From VRUE01 sp963716735 (GTDB lineage Bacteria; Actinomycetota; Thermoleophilia; Solirubrobacterales; 70-9), in the NCBI GenBank assembly GCA_963716735.1, contig OY970321.1, forward strand, positions 1,302,001-1,366,000: a stretch of DNA of 64,000 nucleotides. The letters are read 5' to 3'. The position numbers were made by a program, and so were the translations under genes. The notes beneath the pieces are model-generated. The model saw only the letters and a list, made by a program, of their open reading frames with translations, was not told where the DNA came from and made no database searches. Positions 32,384 through 41,728 of the stretch are shown here, in pieces; position 1 is the first letter of the stretch, and each line of letters starts with the position of its first letter.

Positions 32384-33358
32384 GTGAGAACCACGACCAA
32401 GAGGGCGCGCGCCTCTGTAGCGGTACTGCTCGCGCTATTCCTCAGTCTCGGAGTCGCCGCATGCGGCTCGAGCGATGACGACACCACCAGCGGCGACGGC
32501 GGTGCGATCGTCTCCAACCCCGACAACGGCAAAGTCACCCTGACGATCGGCTCGAAGAACTTCCCCGAACAGGAAATCCTCGGGGAGATCTACGCCCAGG
32601 CCCTGGAGGCCGCCGGCTACAAGGTGAAGACCGACCTCAACCTCGGTTCCGAAACGGTTGCCCTGCAGACGTTGAAGTCGGGACAGATCTCCGGCTACCC
32701 GGAGTACGCGAGCACCGCACTGACCTCCTTCTTCGGCGTCGAACCCGAAGAAGTCCCCGCGGGCGCTCAGCCGGCCTATGAAAAAGCCAAGGCGGAATTC
32801 GAAAAGGAAGGGCTGACGGCGTTCCCGCCCACCCCCTTCGCCAGCGCCAACGCGGTCGGCACGTTGAAGAAGACCGCTGACGAATTGGGCTTGAAAACGG
32901 TCTCCGACCTGGAAGGACAGTCAGAAAAACTGACCCTGTACGGGTCGCCTGAGTGCCGCCAGCGGATCGATTGCCTGGCCGGGCTCGAAAAATATTACGG
33001 GCTGAAATTCAAGTCATTCACCCCGGTTGACATCGGCCTGCGCTACAAGGTGCTCGAAAACGGACAGGCCGATCTCTCGATCCTCTTCACCACCGACCCG
33101 CAGCTTTCGGCGGAGAAGGACAAGTTCGTCATTCTCGAAGACGACAAGGAAGTCTTCCCAGCCGGAAACATCATCTTTGTCACCAAGGCCTCCACGGCAG
33201 AAAAAGCCGGGCCCGACTATGAAAAGACGATCGTCGAAGTCCAGAAGGGGCTGACGCTGCCGGTCATGCAGGAGCTCGACGCCCGGGTCGAACTCGAAAA
33301 GCAGTCACCGGCCAAAGCGGCCGCCTCCTACCTGAAGGAAGCCGGCTACACCGGCTGA
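32384..33358 (+). CDS. opuCC: Osmoprotectant-binding lipoprotein of the OpuC system
   Basis: 324 residues from a GTG with a strong ribosome-binding site (GAGAGGAAG). The signal peptide ends in the lipobox LGVAAC (Cys27), so it is lipid-anchored outside the membrane. The mature domain starts with TLTIGSKNFPEQEILGEIYA, the hallmark of the OpuAC/QAT substrate-binding family for betaine, choline or carnitine, and FLKTVSDL- and GLRYKVLENG-type segments follow. Codon use is less GC-biased than its neighbours, common for exported binding proteins. Its 3' end overlaps the convergent MFS gene by 13 bp. Confidence 0.92.
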   Translation: MRTTTKRARASVAVLLALFLSLGVAACGSSDDDTTSGDGGAIVSNPDNGKVTLTIGSKNFPEQEILGEIYAQALEAAGYKVKTDLNLGSETVALQTLKSGQISGYPEYASTALTSFFGVEPEEVPAGAQPAYEKAKAEFEKEGLTAFPPTPFASANAVGTLKKTADELGLKTVSDLEGQSEKLTLYGSPECRQRIDCLAGLEKYYGLKFKSFTPVDIGLRYKVLENGQADLSILFTTDPQLSAEKDKFVILEDDKEVFPAGNIIFVTKASTAEKAGPDYEKTIVEVQKGLTLPVMQELDARVELEKQSPAKAAASYLKEAGYTG

Positions 33359-34629
33359 GCGTCGACTGACGAGGATCGCGGTCGAGGTTTGGGTCGCTCA
33401 GCGCACCTAACCTCGACCGCCCTCGTCTCGATCCGGGCGAAGGAGACGTGGGCCGCCCAGGCGGCGGAGAGGCCGGCGATCGCCGCCAGCAGCAGCGCCA
33501 CCCGCGGGTCGTAGGCCTCGGAGAGCCAGCCGGTCAGCGGCCCGCCGATCGGGGTCGAACCGAGGAAGACGACCGAGTAGAGCGCCATCACCCGGCCCCG
33601 CATCGCCGGCTCGACCGCAAGCTGCAGGGTCGAGTTGATGCTGGCCGCGAAGGTGACCGAAGCGGCGCCGAGCAGGGCCAGCATCGGGATCTCGAATGCC
33701 AGCGACGGCATTGCCGCGGCGAGCAATGCCGCGAGGCCAAAGGCAAGCGCGGCGACGGCGATCAGGCGCGGGCCGGTGCGGCCGCGGGCGCCGGTGATCA
33801 GTGCCCCGGCGACCGAGCCGACGCCCATCGCCGAGACCAGCACCGCGAAGGCACCGGCGCCGCCGTCGAAGCTGAAGCGGGCCAGCAGTGGCAGCACCAC
33901 CTGGAAGTTGAAGCCGAAGGTGCCGACCAGCGCCATCAGCGCCAACGGCACCGCCAGCGCCGGCGTTCGCCTGACGTAACGCAGGCCGGCGCGGATCGCC
34001 CCCGGCTCGCGTCCGCCGGTGGGAGCCGGGCGCAGCTGGGTGGGATCCATCCGCCAGAGGGCGACGATCATCGCCAGGAAGGTGAGGGCGTTGACGCCGA
34101 AGCAGAGCCCGACGCCGAATACCGCGATCAGCAGCCCGCCGATCGCCGGGCCGACGATCCGCGCCGACTGGACGATGACGCTGTTGAGGCTGACCGCGTT
34201 GACGACCCGGCCGGGCCCGACCATCTCGATCACGAAGCTCTGCCGGGTCGGGTTGTCGACCGCGTTGACGGCGCCCATCGCGAGCACGGCGAGGTAGACC
34301 ATCCAGGGCGTGACGACGCCGGCCTCGGTAACGGCGAAGAGGCCGATCGCGGGGATCGCCATCAGCGCCTGGGTCACCATCAGCAGGCGCCGCTTGGGGA
34401 AGCGGTCGGCGAGCAGCCCACCCCAGGCGCCGAAGAGGAGCATCGGCAGGAACTGCAGGGCGGTGGTCAGGCCGACGGCGACGCCGCTGTCGGTGAGGCT
34501 GAGGATCAGCCAGAGCGCGGCGACCGTCTGCATCCAGTTACCGGAGAGCGAGACGACCTGCCCGGCGAAGTAGCGCCGGTAGTTGGGAACGGAGAGGGAG
34601 TCGAAGCTGCGCCTTACCGCGGCGCTCAC
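33346..34629 (-). CDS. Major facilitator superfamily exporter, MFS_3/EntS-like
   Basis: 427 residues with about 12 membrane helices. The N-terminal FRRYFAGQ-like motif reads NYRRYFAGQVVSLSGNWMQT, followed by ADRFPKRRLL between helices 2 and 3 and DNPTRQSFVIEMV after helix 4; this is the EntS/MFS_3 pattern of siderophore and drug exporters. The C-terminus is basic and Pro/Arg-rich. It is co-transcribed with an upstream MarR regulator (4-bp overlap), suggesting substrate-induced efflux. Substrate unknown. Confidence 0.88.
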   Translation of the reverse strand: MSAAVRRSFDSLSVPNYRRYFAGQVVSLSGNWMQTVAALWLILSLTDSGVAVGLTTALQFLPMLLFGAWGGLLADRFPKRRLLMVTQALMAIPAIGLFAVTEAGVVTPWMVYLAVLAMGAVNAVDNPTRQSFVIEMVGPGRVVNAVSLNSVIVQSARIVGPAIGGLLIAVFGVGLCFGVNALTFLAMIVALWRMDPTQLRPAPTGGREPGAIRAGLRYVRRTPALAVPLALMALVGTFGFNFQVVLPLLARFSFDGGAGAFAVLVSAMGVGSVAGALITGARGRTGPRLIAVAALAFGLAALLAAAMPSLAFEIPMLALLGAASVTFAASINSTLQLAVEPAMRGRVMALYSVVFLGSTPIGGPLTGWLSEAYDPRVALLLAAIAGLSAAWAAHVSFARIETRAVEVRCAERPKPRPRSSSVDAQPV

Positions 34630-35108
34630 GGCAACCTCTCGCGCCTGGCGGGGCGCGGCTCCTCCAGGATCCCCTCGAGGATCGTCGCTGCCCGCTCCAG
34701 GGTCTCGACGTCGCCGGGCGGCAGGTCGCGCATGCGGCGCGCCAGGTAGGCGTTCTTGCGGCCGCGCAGGCGGCGCAGACGCTCGCGCCCCGCCGCGGTG
34801 ATGGTGACCAGGGCGCTGCGTCCGTCCTCGGGGTCCGGCGCCCTCTCCACCAGCCCGGCATCGCTAAGCACGCGCAGCGTCCGCGTCGCCGTCGGCCGCT
34901 TCACCCGCTCGATCTCGGCCAGCTCGCTGGGCGTGAGCGGCCCGCAGCGCTCGACGGTCACCAGCGCCGCAGCCGAGGTCGGCGTCAACTCCCCCACCGC
35001 CCCCGCGGCCTCCTGGCGCAGGCGCCGCGAGGTCCGCACGATCGCCATCCGCAAACGCGCGGCGGAGTCGGTGAGCATGGTGTCGCCAGAGGGCTGAGTC
35101 ATTAGCAT
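34626..35108 (-). CDS. MarR family transcriptional regulator
   Basis: 160 residues. The winged helix-turn-helix is clear: LTPSELAEIERVKRPTATRT as recognition region (about 58-77) and the wing LSDAGLVERAPDPEDGRSAL (about 81-100). It precedes and overlaps the MFS exporter gene, so it is likely its ligand-responsive repressor. Two starts are possible, 35108 and 35102; a TAGACT box eight bases before the former favours it. An imperfect palindrome lies over both start codons and would allow autorepression. Confidence 0.88.
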   Translation of the reverse strand: MLMTQPSGDTMLTDSAARLRMAIVRTSRRLRQEAAGAVGELTPTSAAALVTVERCGPLTPSELAEIERVKRPTATRTLRVLSDAGLVERAPDPEDGRSALVTITAAGRERLRRLRGRKNAYLARRMRDLPPGDVETLERAATILEGILEEPRPARRERLP

Positions 35109-35122
35109 TGGTAATTAGTCTA
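35101..35122 (-). promoter_or_regulatory. MarR operator and leaderless promoter
   Basis: ATTAGCATTGGTAAT (35101-35115) pairs in 6 of 7 positions around its centre, typical of MarR sites. The -10 box TAGACT (minus strand, 35117-35122) is adjacent. The operator covers the expected transcription start and the first codons. Confidence 0.55.
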
Positions 35123-35186
35123 GCAAACTATCCTGTGGCAGGTCCAGCGGGTAGGCAAAAGCGGGTGCCCGTCGAAGTAGGCGCGG

Positions 35187-35993
35187 ATGAGGGCTGAGGT
35201 AGACGAGAAACCGGTTCGCTACGAGCCCGGGATGGACGCGCGCAGCACGCGCGTCGCCGAAATCCTCAACACGCCGATGCTGATCGCGGCGGCACTGACG
35301 CTGCCGATGGTGGCGATCACCGAGTCGCACCCCGGCGGCTGGCTGGAGGACGTCGCGATCATCCTCAACTGGGTCACCTGGGCGGCGTTCGCAATCGAGC
35401 TGGTCGTGATGCTCGCCGTCGCCCCCGACCGCCGCGCTTGGCTGCGCCACAACCCGCTCGACCTGATCCTGGTCGTCTTCACGCCGCCGGTCCTCCCAGC
35501 GGGCCTACAGGGACTCCGCGTCCTGCGCCTGCTCCGCCTGCTGCGCTTGCTGCGGCTGGCCCAGCTGACGCGCGAGGTCTTCTCGCTGCAGGGGCTGCAC
35601 TACGCGGCTCTGCTGGCGGTACTGACGGCGATCGGCGGCGGTGCCCTCTTCGTCGCGCTTGAGCCTCAAAACCAGCACCTCGACACCTGGGACGGGATCT
35701 ACTGGGCGGTGACGACGATGACGACGCTCGGCTCGAGCATCTACCCGACGACGACCGGCGGCGAGGTCCTCTCGGCCTTCATCCTGATCGTCGGCATCGG
35801 CTTCGTCGCCCTGCTCACCGGCGCCTTCGCCCAGCGCTTCCTCGGCCCCGAGATCGTCGAGGTCGAGGAAGAGCTGGCGGCTGAGCAGCTGACGGCCGAG
35901 GCGGTCGCCCTGCGCGAACTACGCAGCGTGCGCGAGCAGCTGCAAGCGCTTGAGATCGCGGTCGAGCGGATCATCGACGACCGCAGCACCTGA
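35187..35993 (+). CDS. Voltage-gated-type ion channel with non-canonical selectivity filter
   Basis: 268 residues in the six-helix layout of voltage-gated K+ channels. S4 has Arg at every third position (LRVLRLLRLLRLLRLAQL, about 110-127), so a voltage sensor is likely. The pore region reads WDGIYWAVTTMTTLGSSIYP, where K+ channels have TVGYGD. The filter is thus TLGSSI, without the Tyr and second Gly. The C-terminal 50 residues form an acidic coiled coil (EVEEELAAEQLTAEAV). Membrane-located; ion selectivity is uncertain. Confidence 0.85.
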   Translation: MRAEVDEKPVRYEPGMDARSTRVAEILNTPMLIAAALTLPMVAITESHPGGWLEDVAIILNWVTWAAFAIELVVMLAVAPDRRAWLRHNPLDLILVVFTPPVLPAGLQGLRVLRLLRLLRLLRLAQLTREVFSLQGLHYAALLAVLTAIGGGALFVALEPQNQHLDTWDGIYWAVTTMTTLGSSIYPTTTGGEVLSAFILIVGIGFVALLTGAFAQRFLGPEIVEVEEELAAEQLTAEAVALRELRSVREQLQALEIAVERIIDDRST

Positions 35994-35998
35994 TCGTC

Positions 35999-36040
35999 AT
36001 TGCAGCTTTTTCCCACCCATAGGGGGTAAAAAGCTGCAAT
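35999..36040. terminator. Bidirectional terminator hairpin between convergent genes
   Basis: ATTGCAGCTTTTT (35999-36011) and AAAAAGCTGCAAT (36028-36040) form a perfect 13-bp stem around a 16-base loop. The A/T tracts give a T-run in both directions, so it can stop transcription from the channel gene and from acs. Confidence 0.75.
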
Positions 36041-38023
<1,983 letters not shown>

Positions 38024-38101
38024 CTGGGCTCCCTCCGTTGGCCGCTACCCTGGGCGGAAAGCTACCCCTTCAACGATCCTCACCAAAACCGAGAGGCCGA
38101 A

Positions 38102-39481
38102 TTGCTCTTCCGACAGATCATCCACGAGGATCTCGGCTGTGCCTCCTACCTGGTCGGCGACCCGGGCGTGGGAGTTGCCGCGGTGGTCGACCCGCAGTGG
38201 GACATCGATCCCTACGTCAACCTCGCCCGCCTGCACGGGGTGCGGATCGAGCACGTGCTGGAGACCCACAACCATGCCGACCACGTCTCCGGCCACGGGC
38301 GGCTGGCGCGGGCCAGCGGCGCGACGATCCACGTCAACGCGCTGGCCGAGGCCGAGTACGAGCACGAGCCGTTCGGCGACGGCTGGGTTCTCGAACTCGG
38401 CGGTGGGGTCTCGATCGAGGCGATCCACACCCCCGGCCACCGACCCGAGCACACCTCCTTCCTGTTGCGGGACGCCGGGCGCGGCGGCGATCCGGTCGCC
38501 GTGCTGAGCGGCGACTGCCTCTTCGTCGGCGACGTCGCCCGTCCCGACCTCGCGGTGGAGCCACGCGAAGGCGCAGCCGGCATCTTCCGCTCGCTGCACG
38601 GGCGGCTGCTCTCCCTGCCCGACGATGTCGAGGTCTGGCCCGGGCACCTCGGCGGCTCGCTCTGCGGCAGCTCGGGCATCGACCTCAAGACCTCCTCGAC
38701 GATCGGCTTCGAGCGCCGGCACAACCAGGCGCTCGCGCTTTCCAACGAAGCCGAATTCATCGAGAACGCGGTCGCCAGTATCGGCGAGCGCCCACCGAAC
38801 GTCGAGCACATCGTCGCGCTCAACCGCGGCCCACTGGTCGAGTCGATCGGCTCGCCCGCGCGGCTGACGCCGCGCCGTTTCGAGACGGCGATCGCCGCCG
38901 GCGCCTTTGCCGTCGACTCGCGCACCAACGAGCAGTTCGACGAGGCGCACATCCCCGGCGCGATCAGCGCCTCTGGTTACGACACCGGCTTCGCCACCAA
39001 GGTCGCCCAGGTCGTCCCGCCCGACGGCGAGATCGTCGTCGTCGCCGCCTCTGACGGCAACGAGCTCGAAGCGGCAGAGCTGCTCGCCGCGGTCGGGCTG
39101 AGTGTGCGCGGCTTCCTCGGCGGCGGCATGAGCGCCTGGCGGGCAGAGGAGCGGCCAGTGGCGCGGATCGAGCCGATCGGGCCCGGCGATCTGGCCTTGT
39201 TGCTGGAGGGCGAGACGCCGCCGCTGGTCGTCGACGTGCGCCGCGCCTCCGAGTACGCCGAGGCACACATCGCCGGCTCGGTCCACATCCCCTATGGGGA
39301 GCTGGCCGGACGGCTCGGCGAGTTACCTCGCGATCGGGTTCTGGCGACGATCTGCAAGGGGGGTAAACGGAGTGGGCTGGCGGCTTCGGTGTTGCAGCGG
39401 GAGGGGTTCGAGACGATCCACGTCGCCCGTGGCGGCGTCGGGACTTGGCAACAGGAAGGCCGGCCCGTCGAGGGTGGGTGA
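38102..39481 (+). CDS. MBL-fold/rhodanese fusion (persulfide dioxygenase-like)
   Basis: 459 residues, apparently from a TTG start (MLFRQIIHEDLGC). The N-terminal metallo-beta-lactamase domain has THNHADHVSG (His56, His58, Asp60, His61) and the ETHE1/BlsSDO-like layout for oxidising sulfane sulfur with an iron centre. Two rhodanese domains follow: the first (about 262-345) lacks a catalytic Cys (VVVAASDGNE), while the second has Cys418 in ATICKGGKRS. It probably handles persulfide or thiosulfate. It ends at a structured inverted repeat shared with the convergent MocR gene. Confidence 0.87.
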   Translation: MLFRQIIHEDLGCASYLVGDPGVGVAAVVDPQWDIDPYVNLARLHGVRIEHVLETHNHADHVSGHGRLARASGATIHVNALAEAEYEHEPFGDGWVLELGGGVSIEAIHTPGHRPEHTSFLLRDAGRGGDPVAVLSGDCLFVGDVARPDLAVEPREGAAGIFRSLHGRLLSLPDDVEVWPGHLGGSLCGSSGIDLKTSSTIGFERRHNQALALSNEAEFIENAVASIGERPPNVEHIVALNRGPLVESIGSPARLTPRRFETAIAAGAFAVDSRTNEQFDEAHIPGAISASGYDTGFATKVAQVVPPDGEIVVVAASDGNELEAAELLAAVGLSVRGFLGGGMSAWRAEERPVARIEPIGPGDLALLLEGETPPLVVDVRRASEYAEAHIAGSVHIPYGELAGRLGELPRDRVLATICKGGKRSGLAASVLQREGFETIHVARGGVGTWQQEGRPVEGG

Positions 39482-39596
39482 AAGCTCGATCCGGTAGGGC
39501 TTTCACTTAACTTTTTCGGTGAATTGCCGGTGGGCTGGCGCCCGAAAGCCAACACCGAAAAAGTACAAGACGTTTCAGCCCTACCGGATCGAGCTT
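39482..39596. repeat. Structured repeat element A (left copy)
   Basis: 115 bp. Perfect 20-bp outer arms (39482-39501, 39577-39596) and an inner 11-bp stem (39511-39521 CTTTTTCGGTG with 39553-39563) are separated by an asymmetric internal loop. Two blocks are identical, in opposite orientation, to element B: TTCACTTAACTTTTTCGGTG (39502-39521) and a 22-base block (39556-39577). It lies between convergent stop regions and overlaps the MocR stop codon. Confidence 0.8.
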
Positions 39597-40926
39597 ATGC
39601 GGGGCGCGTTCGGGGGGACGGTTGTAGGGCTGTGGCGATCGCCGCCGCCAGGGGCTTGGCCTCGTCAGCTTGCAGGGTGCTGATGGTGATGCGGATCGCT
39701 GGGTCGGCTTGAAGGCGGAAGGGGGCTCCTGGTGCGACGGCCCAGCCTGCGGTCTGGAGAGCTTGGATGGTGCTGGTCTCGTCGGGGACGGGGATCCAGA
39801 CGTTGAGGCCGCTGGGGGATTGGGATTCGATGCCGTGCTCGGTCAGGGCTGAGGTGAACACTTCGCGGCGCTTGCTGTAGGTCGCGGTGGCCTTCCGCAG
39901 GTCGCGGGCGATCCCGGGGTCGGCCCATAGCGTCGCTGCCGTGCGCTGGAGCAGGTGGCTGACCCAGCCGGGGCCGACGGCCTGGCGGCCGCGGACGCGG
40001 TTGATCGTGTGGGGGTCGCCGGCGAGGACAGCCAGACGCAGGTCGGGGCCCAGGGACTTGGCGAGCGAGCGGGCCGCTGCCCAGCGCGCACGCCCGGCGG
40101 TCAGCGTCAACCGGGGGGTGCCGGCGATCGGACCGAGGTGGTCGTCCTCGAGGACCATCGCGTCGGGGCTGCGGTCAAGCACCCGTTTCAACGCCGCGGC
40201 GCGCTCCTCGTCGAGCGATGCCCCGGTCGGGTTCTGGCCCCGAGGGTTGATCACCACGGCGCTCGCACCGTCATCGAGGGCCTCTGCGAGTGCCGAGGGG
40301 AGCATCCCCTTCCGGTCGATTGCCACCGGGCGCAGGGCAAGTCCGAGGGCGCGCAACAGGTCGAAGAGCCCGGCGAAACCCGGATCTTCGACCGCGACCA
40401 CGTCTCCCTGTCGCAGCTGTGCTGCCAGGGCCCGCTCGATTCCGTCGAGGGCGCCGCTGACCACGGCGACGTCCTCAGGGGCGATCCCGACCTCGCCGAA
40501 CTCGGCCCGGGCCAACTCGATCAGCTGAGGATCCGCCGGGTCTCCGCCGTAGAGCTGGCGCGGTGGCTCGATTCGGCGCAGGATCGGCATCAGATCGGGA
40601 AGCAGCTCCGGGTCGGGGTTGCCGCTCGCCAGGTCACGAACGCCCGCTGGCGCCACGGTGCCCAGCCATGACCCCGCGACCGGGGGTCGCCAGCTGACGT
40701 GAGCGCCGCTGCGCGATCGCGTCATCACGAGGCCGCGCGAACGGAGATCCCGGAGGGCGGCGGCAACCGTGGTCGGGCTGACGCCGAGCTCGGCGGCAAG
40801 GGAGCGAACTGCGGGCAGCGGAGCGCCGGGCTGCAGCCCACCCTCTTCGATGCCGTGCTCGATGCTGGCGGCGATCTCCGCCGCACCGTCGCCGGTGATC
40901 CGATACTGTGTCAGCTCAGTAGGGAT
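39595..40926 (-). CDS. MocR/PdxR-type GntR regulator with aminotransferase domain
   Basis: About 443 residues. A GntR winged helix begins within the first residues (ITGDGAAEIAASIEHGI to VSPTTVAAALRDLRSRGL, roughly 10-70). A class I aminotransferase-like domain follows, with the PLP-lysine region SLAKSLGPDLR and NPRGQNPTGASL. MocR proteins bind PLP and control vitamin B6, GABA or amino-acid genes. It diverges from a PNPOx-like gene, a typical PdxR-like setting. No ATG, GTG or TTG lies in frame between the promoter and the helix-turn-helix; ATC at 40926 or CTG at 40914 are the only plausible starts, so the 5' end is uncertain. Confidence 0.83.
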   Translation of the reverse strand: MPTELTQYRITGDGAAEIAASIEHGIEEGGLQPGAPLPAVRSLAAELGVSPTTVAAALRDLRSRGLVMTRSRSGAHVSWRPPVAGSWLGTVAPAGVRDLASGNPDPELLPDLMPILRRIEPPRQLYGGDPADPQLIELARAEFGEVGIAPEDVAVVSGALDGIERALAAQLRQGDVVAVEDPGFAGLFDLLRALGLALRPVAIDRKGMLPSALAEALDDGASAVVINPRGQNPTGASLDEERAAALKRVLDRSPDAMVLEDDHLGPIAGTPRLTLTAGRARWAAARSLAKSLGPDLRLAVLAGDPHTINRVRGRQAVGPGWVSHLLQRTAATLWADPGIARDLRKATATYSKRREVFTSALTEHGIESQSPSGLNVWIPVPDETSTIQALQTAGWAVAPGAPFRLQADPAIRITISTLQADEAKPLAAAIATALQPSPRTRPA

Positions 40927-40942
40927 ATTTGTACTGTAACAG
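40904..40942. promoter_or_regulatory. Direct repeats in the MocR/PPOX divergent promoter
   Basis: TACTGTGTCAG (40904-40914) and TACTGTAACAG (40932-40942) match at 9 of 11 positions and are 28 bp apart. MocR regulators commonly bind tandem direct repeats. The first repeat overlaps the presumed beginning of the MocR coding region, the second lies before the PPOX ribosome-binding site. Confidence 0.5.
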
Positions 40943-40962
40943 ATTGCAGAGAGGAGGCCACA

Positions 40963-41628
40963 ATGGCGACGAGGCCAAGAACCAGGGTGACGAGGATGCC
41001 CAGCCGTGCCGGCTACGACCGCCCGACGGTCGAGGCGATCCTCGACGAGGCGATCGTCTCCCACGTCGGCACGACCGCCCCCGCCGGCCACCCCGTCGTC
41101 ATCCCCACGCTGCACGCCCGCATCGGCGAGTGGCTCTACATCCACGGCTCGGCGGCAAGCCCGACGCTGCGCCGTGCGGAGCGCGCGGAGATCTGCCTGA
41201 CCGCGACCATCCTCGACGGCCTCGTCCTCGCCCGCTCGGCGGTCCACCACTCGGTCAACTACCGCTCCGTCGTCGTCTTCGGCCAAGCCGAGCAGATCTC
41301 CTCGGCCACCGACAAACGACGCGCGCTCGAGGCCTTCACCGAAAAGCTCGTGCCGGGCCGCTGGGGAGACGCCCGCCTGCCCACCGAACAGGAGCTGAAG
41401 GGAACGGCCGTCCTCCGCCTCCGCCTCGACGAGGCCTCGGCAAAGGTCCGAACGGGCGGCCCGCTTGACGATGAGGACGACTACGAGCTGCCCGTCTGGG
41501 CCGGCACGATCGGCCTACACGTCACCACGGGCCCTCCAACCCCAGACGAGAGACTCCCCCCAGACGTGCCTCTTCCCAGCTATCTGAGCGAATTCACCCC
41601 TCCTCCGACTAGGCGTCTATCCCGGTAG
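40963..41628 (+). CDS. Pyridoxamine 5'-phosphate oxidase family (flavin-binding split barrel)
   Basis: 221 residues. It belongs to the Pyridox_ox_2/NimA-like branch: GYDRPTVEAILDEAIVSHVG, then VIPTLHARIGEWLYIHGSAA and RSVVVFGQAEQI. Such proteins bind FMN or haem; some reduce nitroaromatics, others are of unknown activity. The divergent MocR neighbour suggests PLP-linked control. ATG 40963 has GAGGAGG just upstream. The last four sense codons and the stop lie within structured repeat B. Confidence 0.85.
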   Translation: MATRPRTRVTRMPSRAGYDRPTVEAILDEAIVSHVGTTAPAGHPVVIPTLHARIGEWLYIHGSAASPTLRRAERAEICLTATILDGLVLARSAVHHSVNYRSVVVFGQAEQISSATDKRRALEAFTEKLVPGRWGDARLPTEQELKGTAVLRLRLDEASAKVRTGGPLDDEDDYELPVWAGTIGLHVTTGPPTPDERLPPDVPLPSYLSEFTPPPTRRLSR

Positions 41629-41728
41629 GGGTGAAACGTCTTGTACTTTTTCGTTGAGCGCAGCGAGCGCCAGCTAATCCCAAACCACCGAAAAAGTTAA
41701 GTGAAGCCCCTGCCGGGATAGACGCCTA
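41610..41728. repeat. Structured repeat element B (right copy, inverted)
   Basis: 119 bp. Outer 22-bp arms (41610-41631, 41707-41728) differ at one position that becomes a G-U pair in RNA; an inner 8-bp stem is at 41646-41653 and 41689-41696. Blocks 41632-41653 and 41686-41705 are exact reverse complements of the conserved blocks of element A. The arms carry different sequence from A but the same pairing. It covers the stop codons of the PPOX gene and the NlpC/P60 gene. Confidence 0.8.

Noticed and set aside
39482..41728. Classical insertion sequence bounded by inverted repeats A and B
   Set aside because: The enclosed genes are a regulator and a flavoprotein, not a transposase, and the repeats overlap stop codons of native flanking genes; no target-site duplication was identified.
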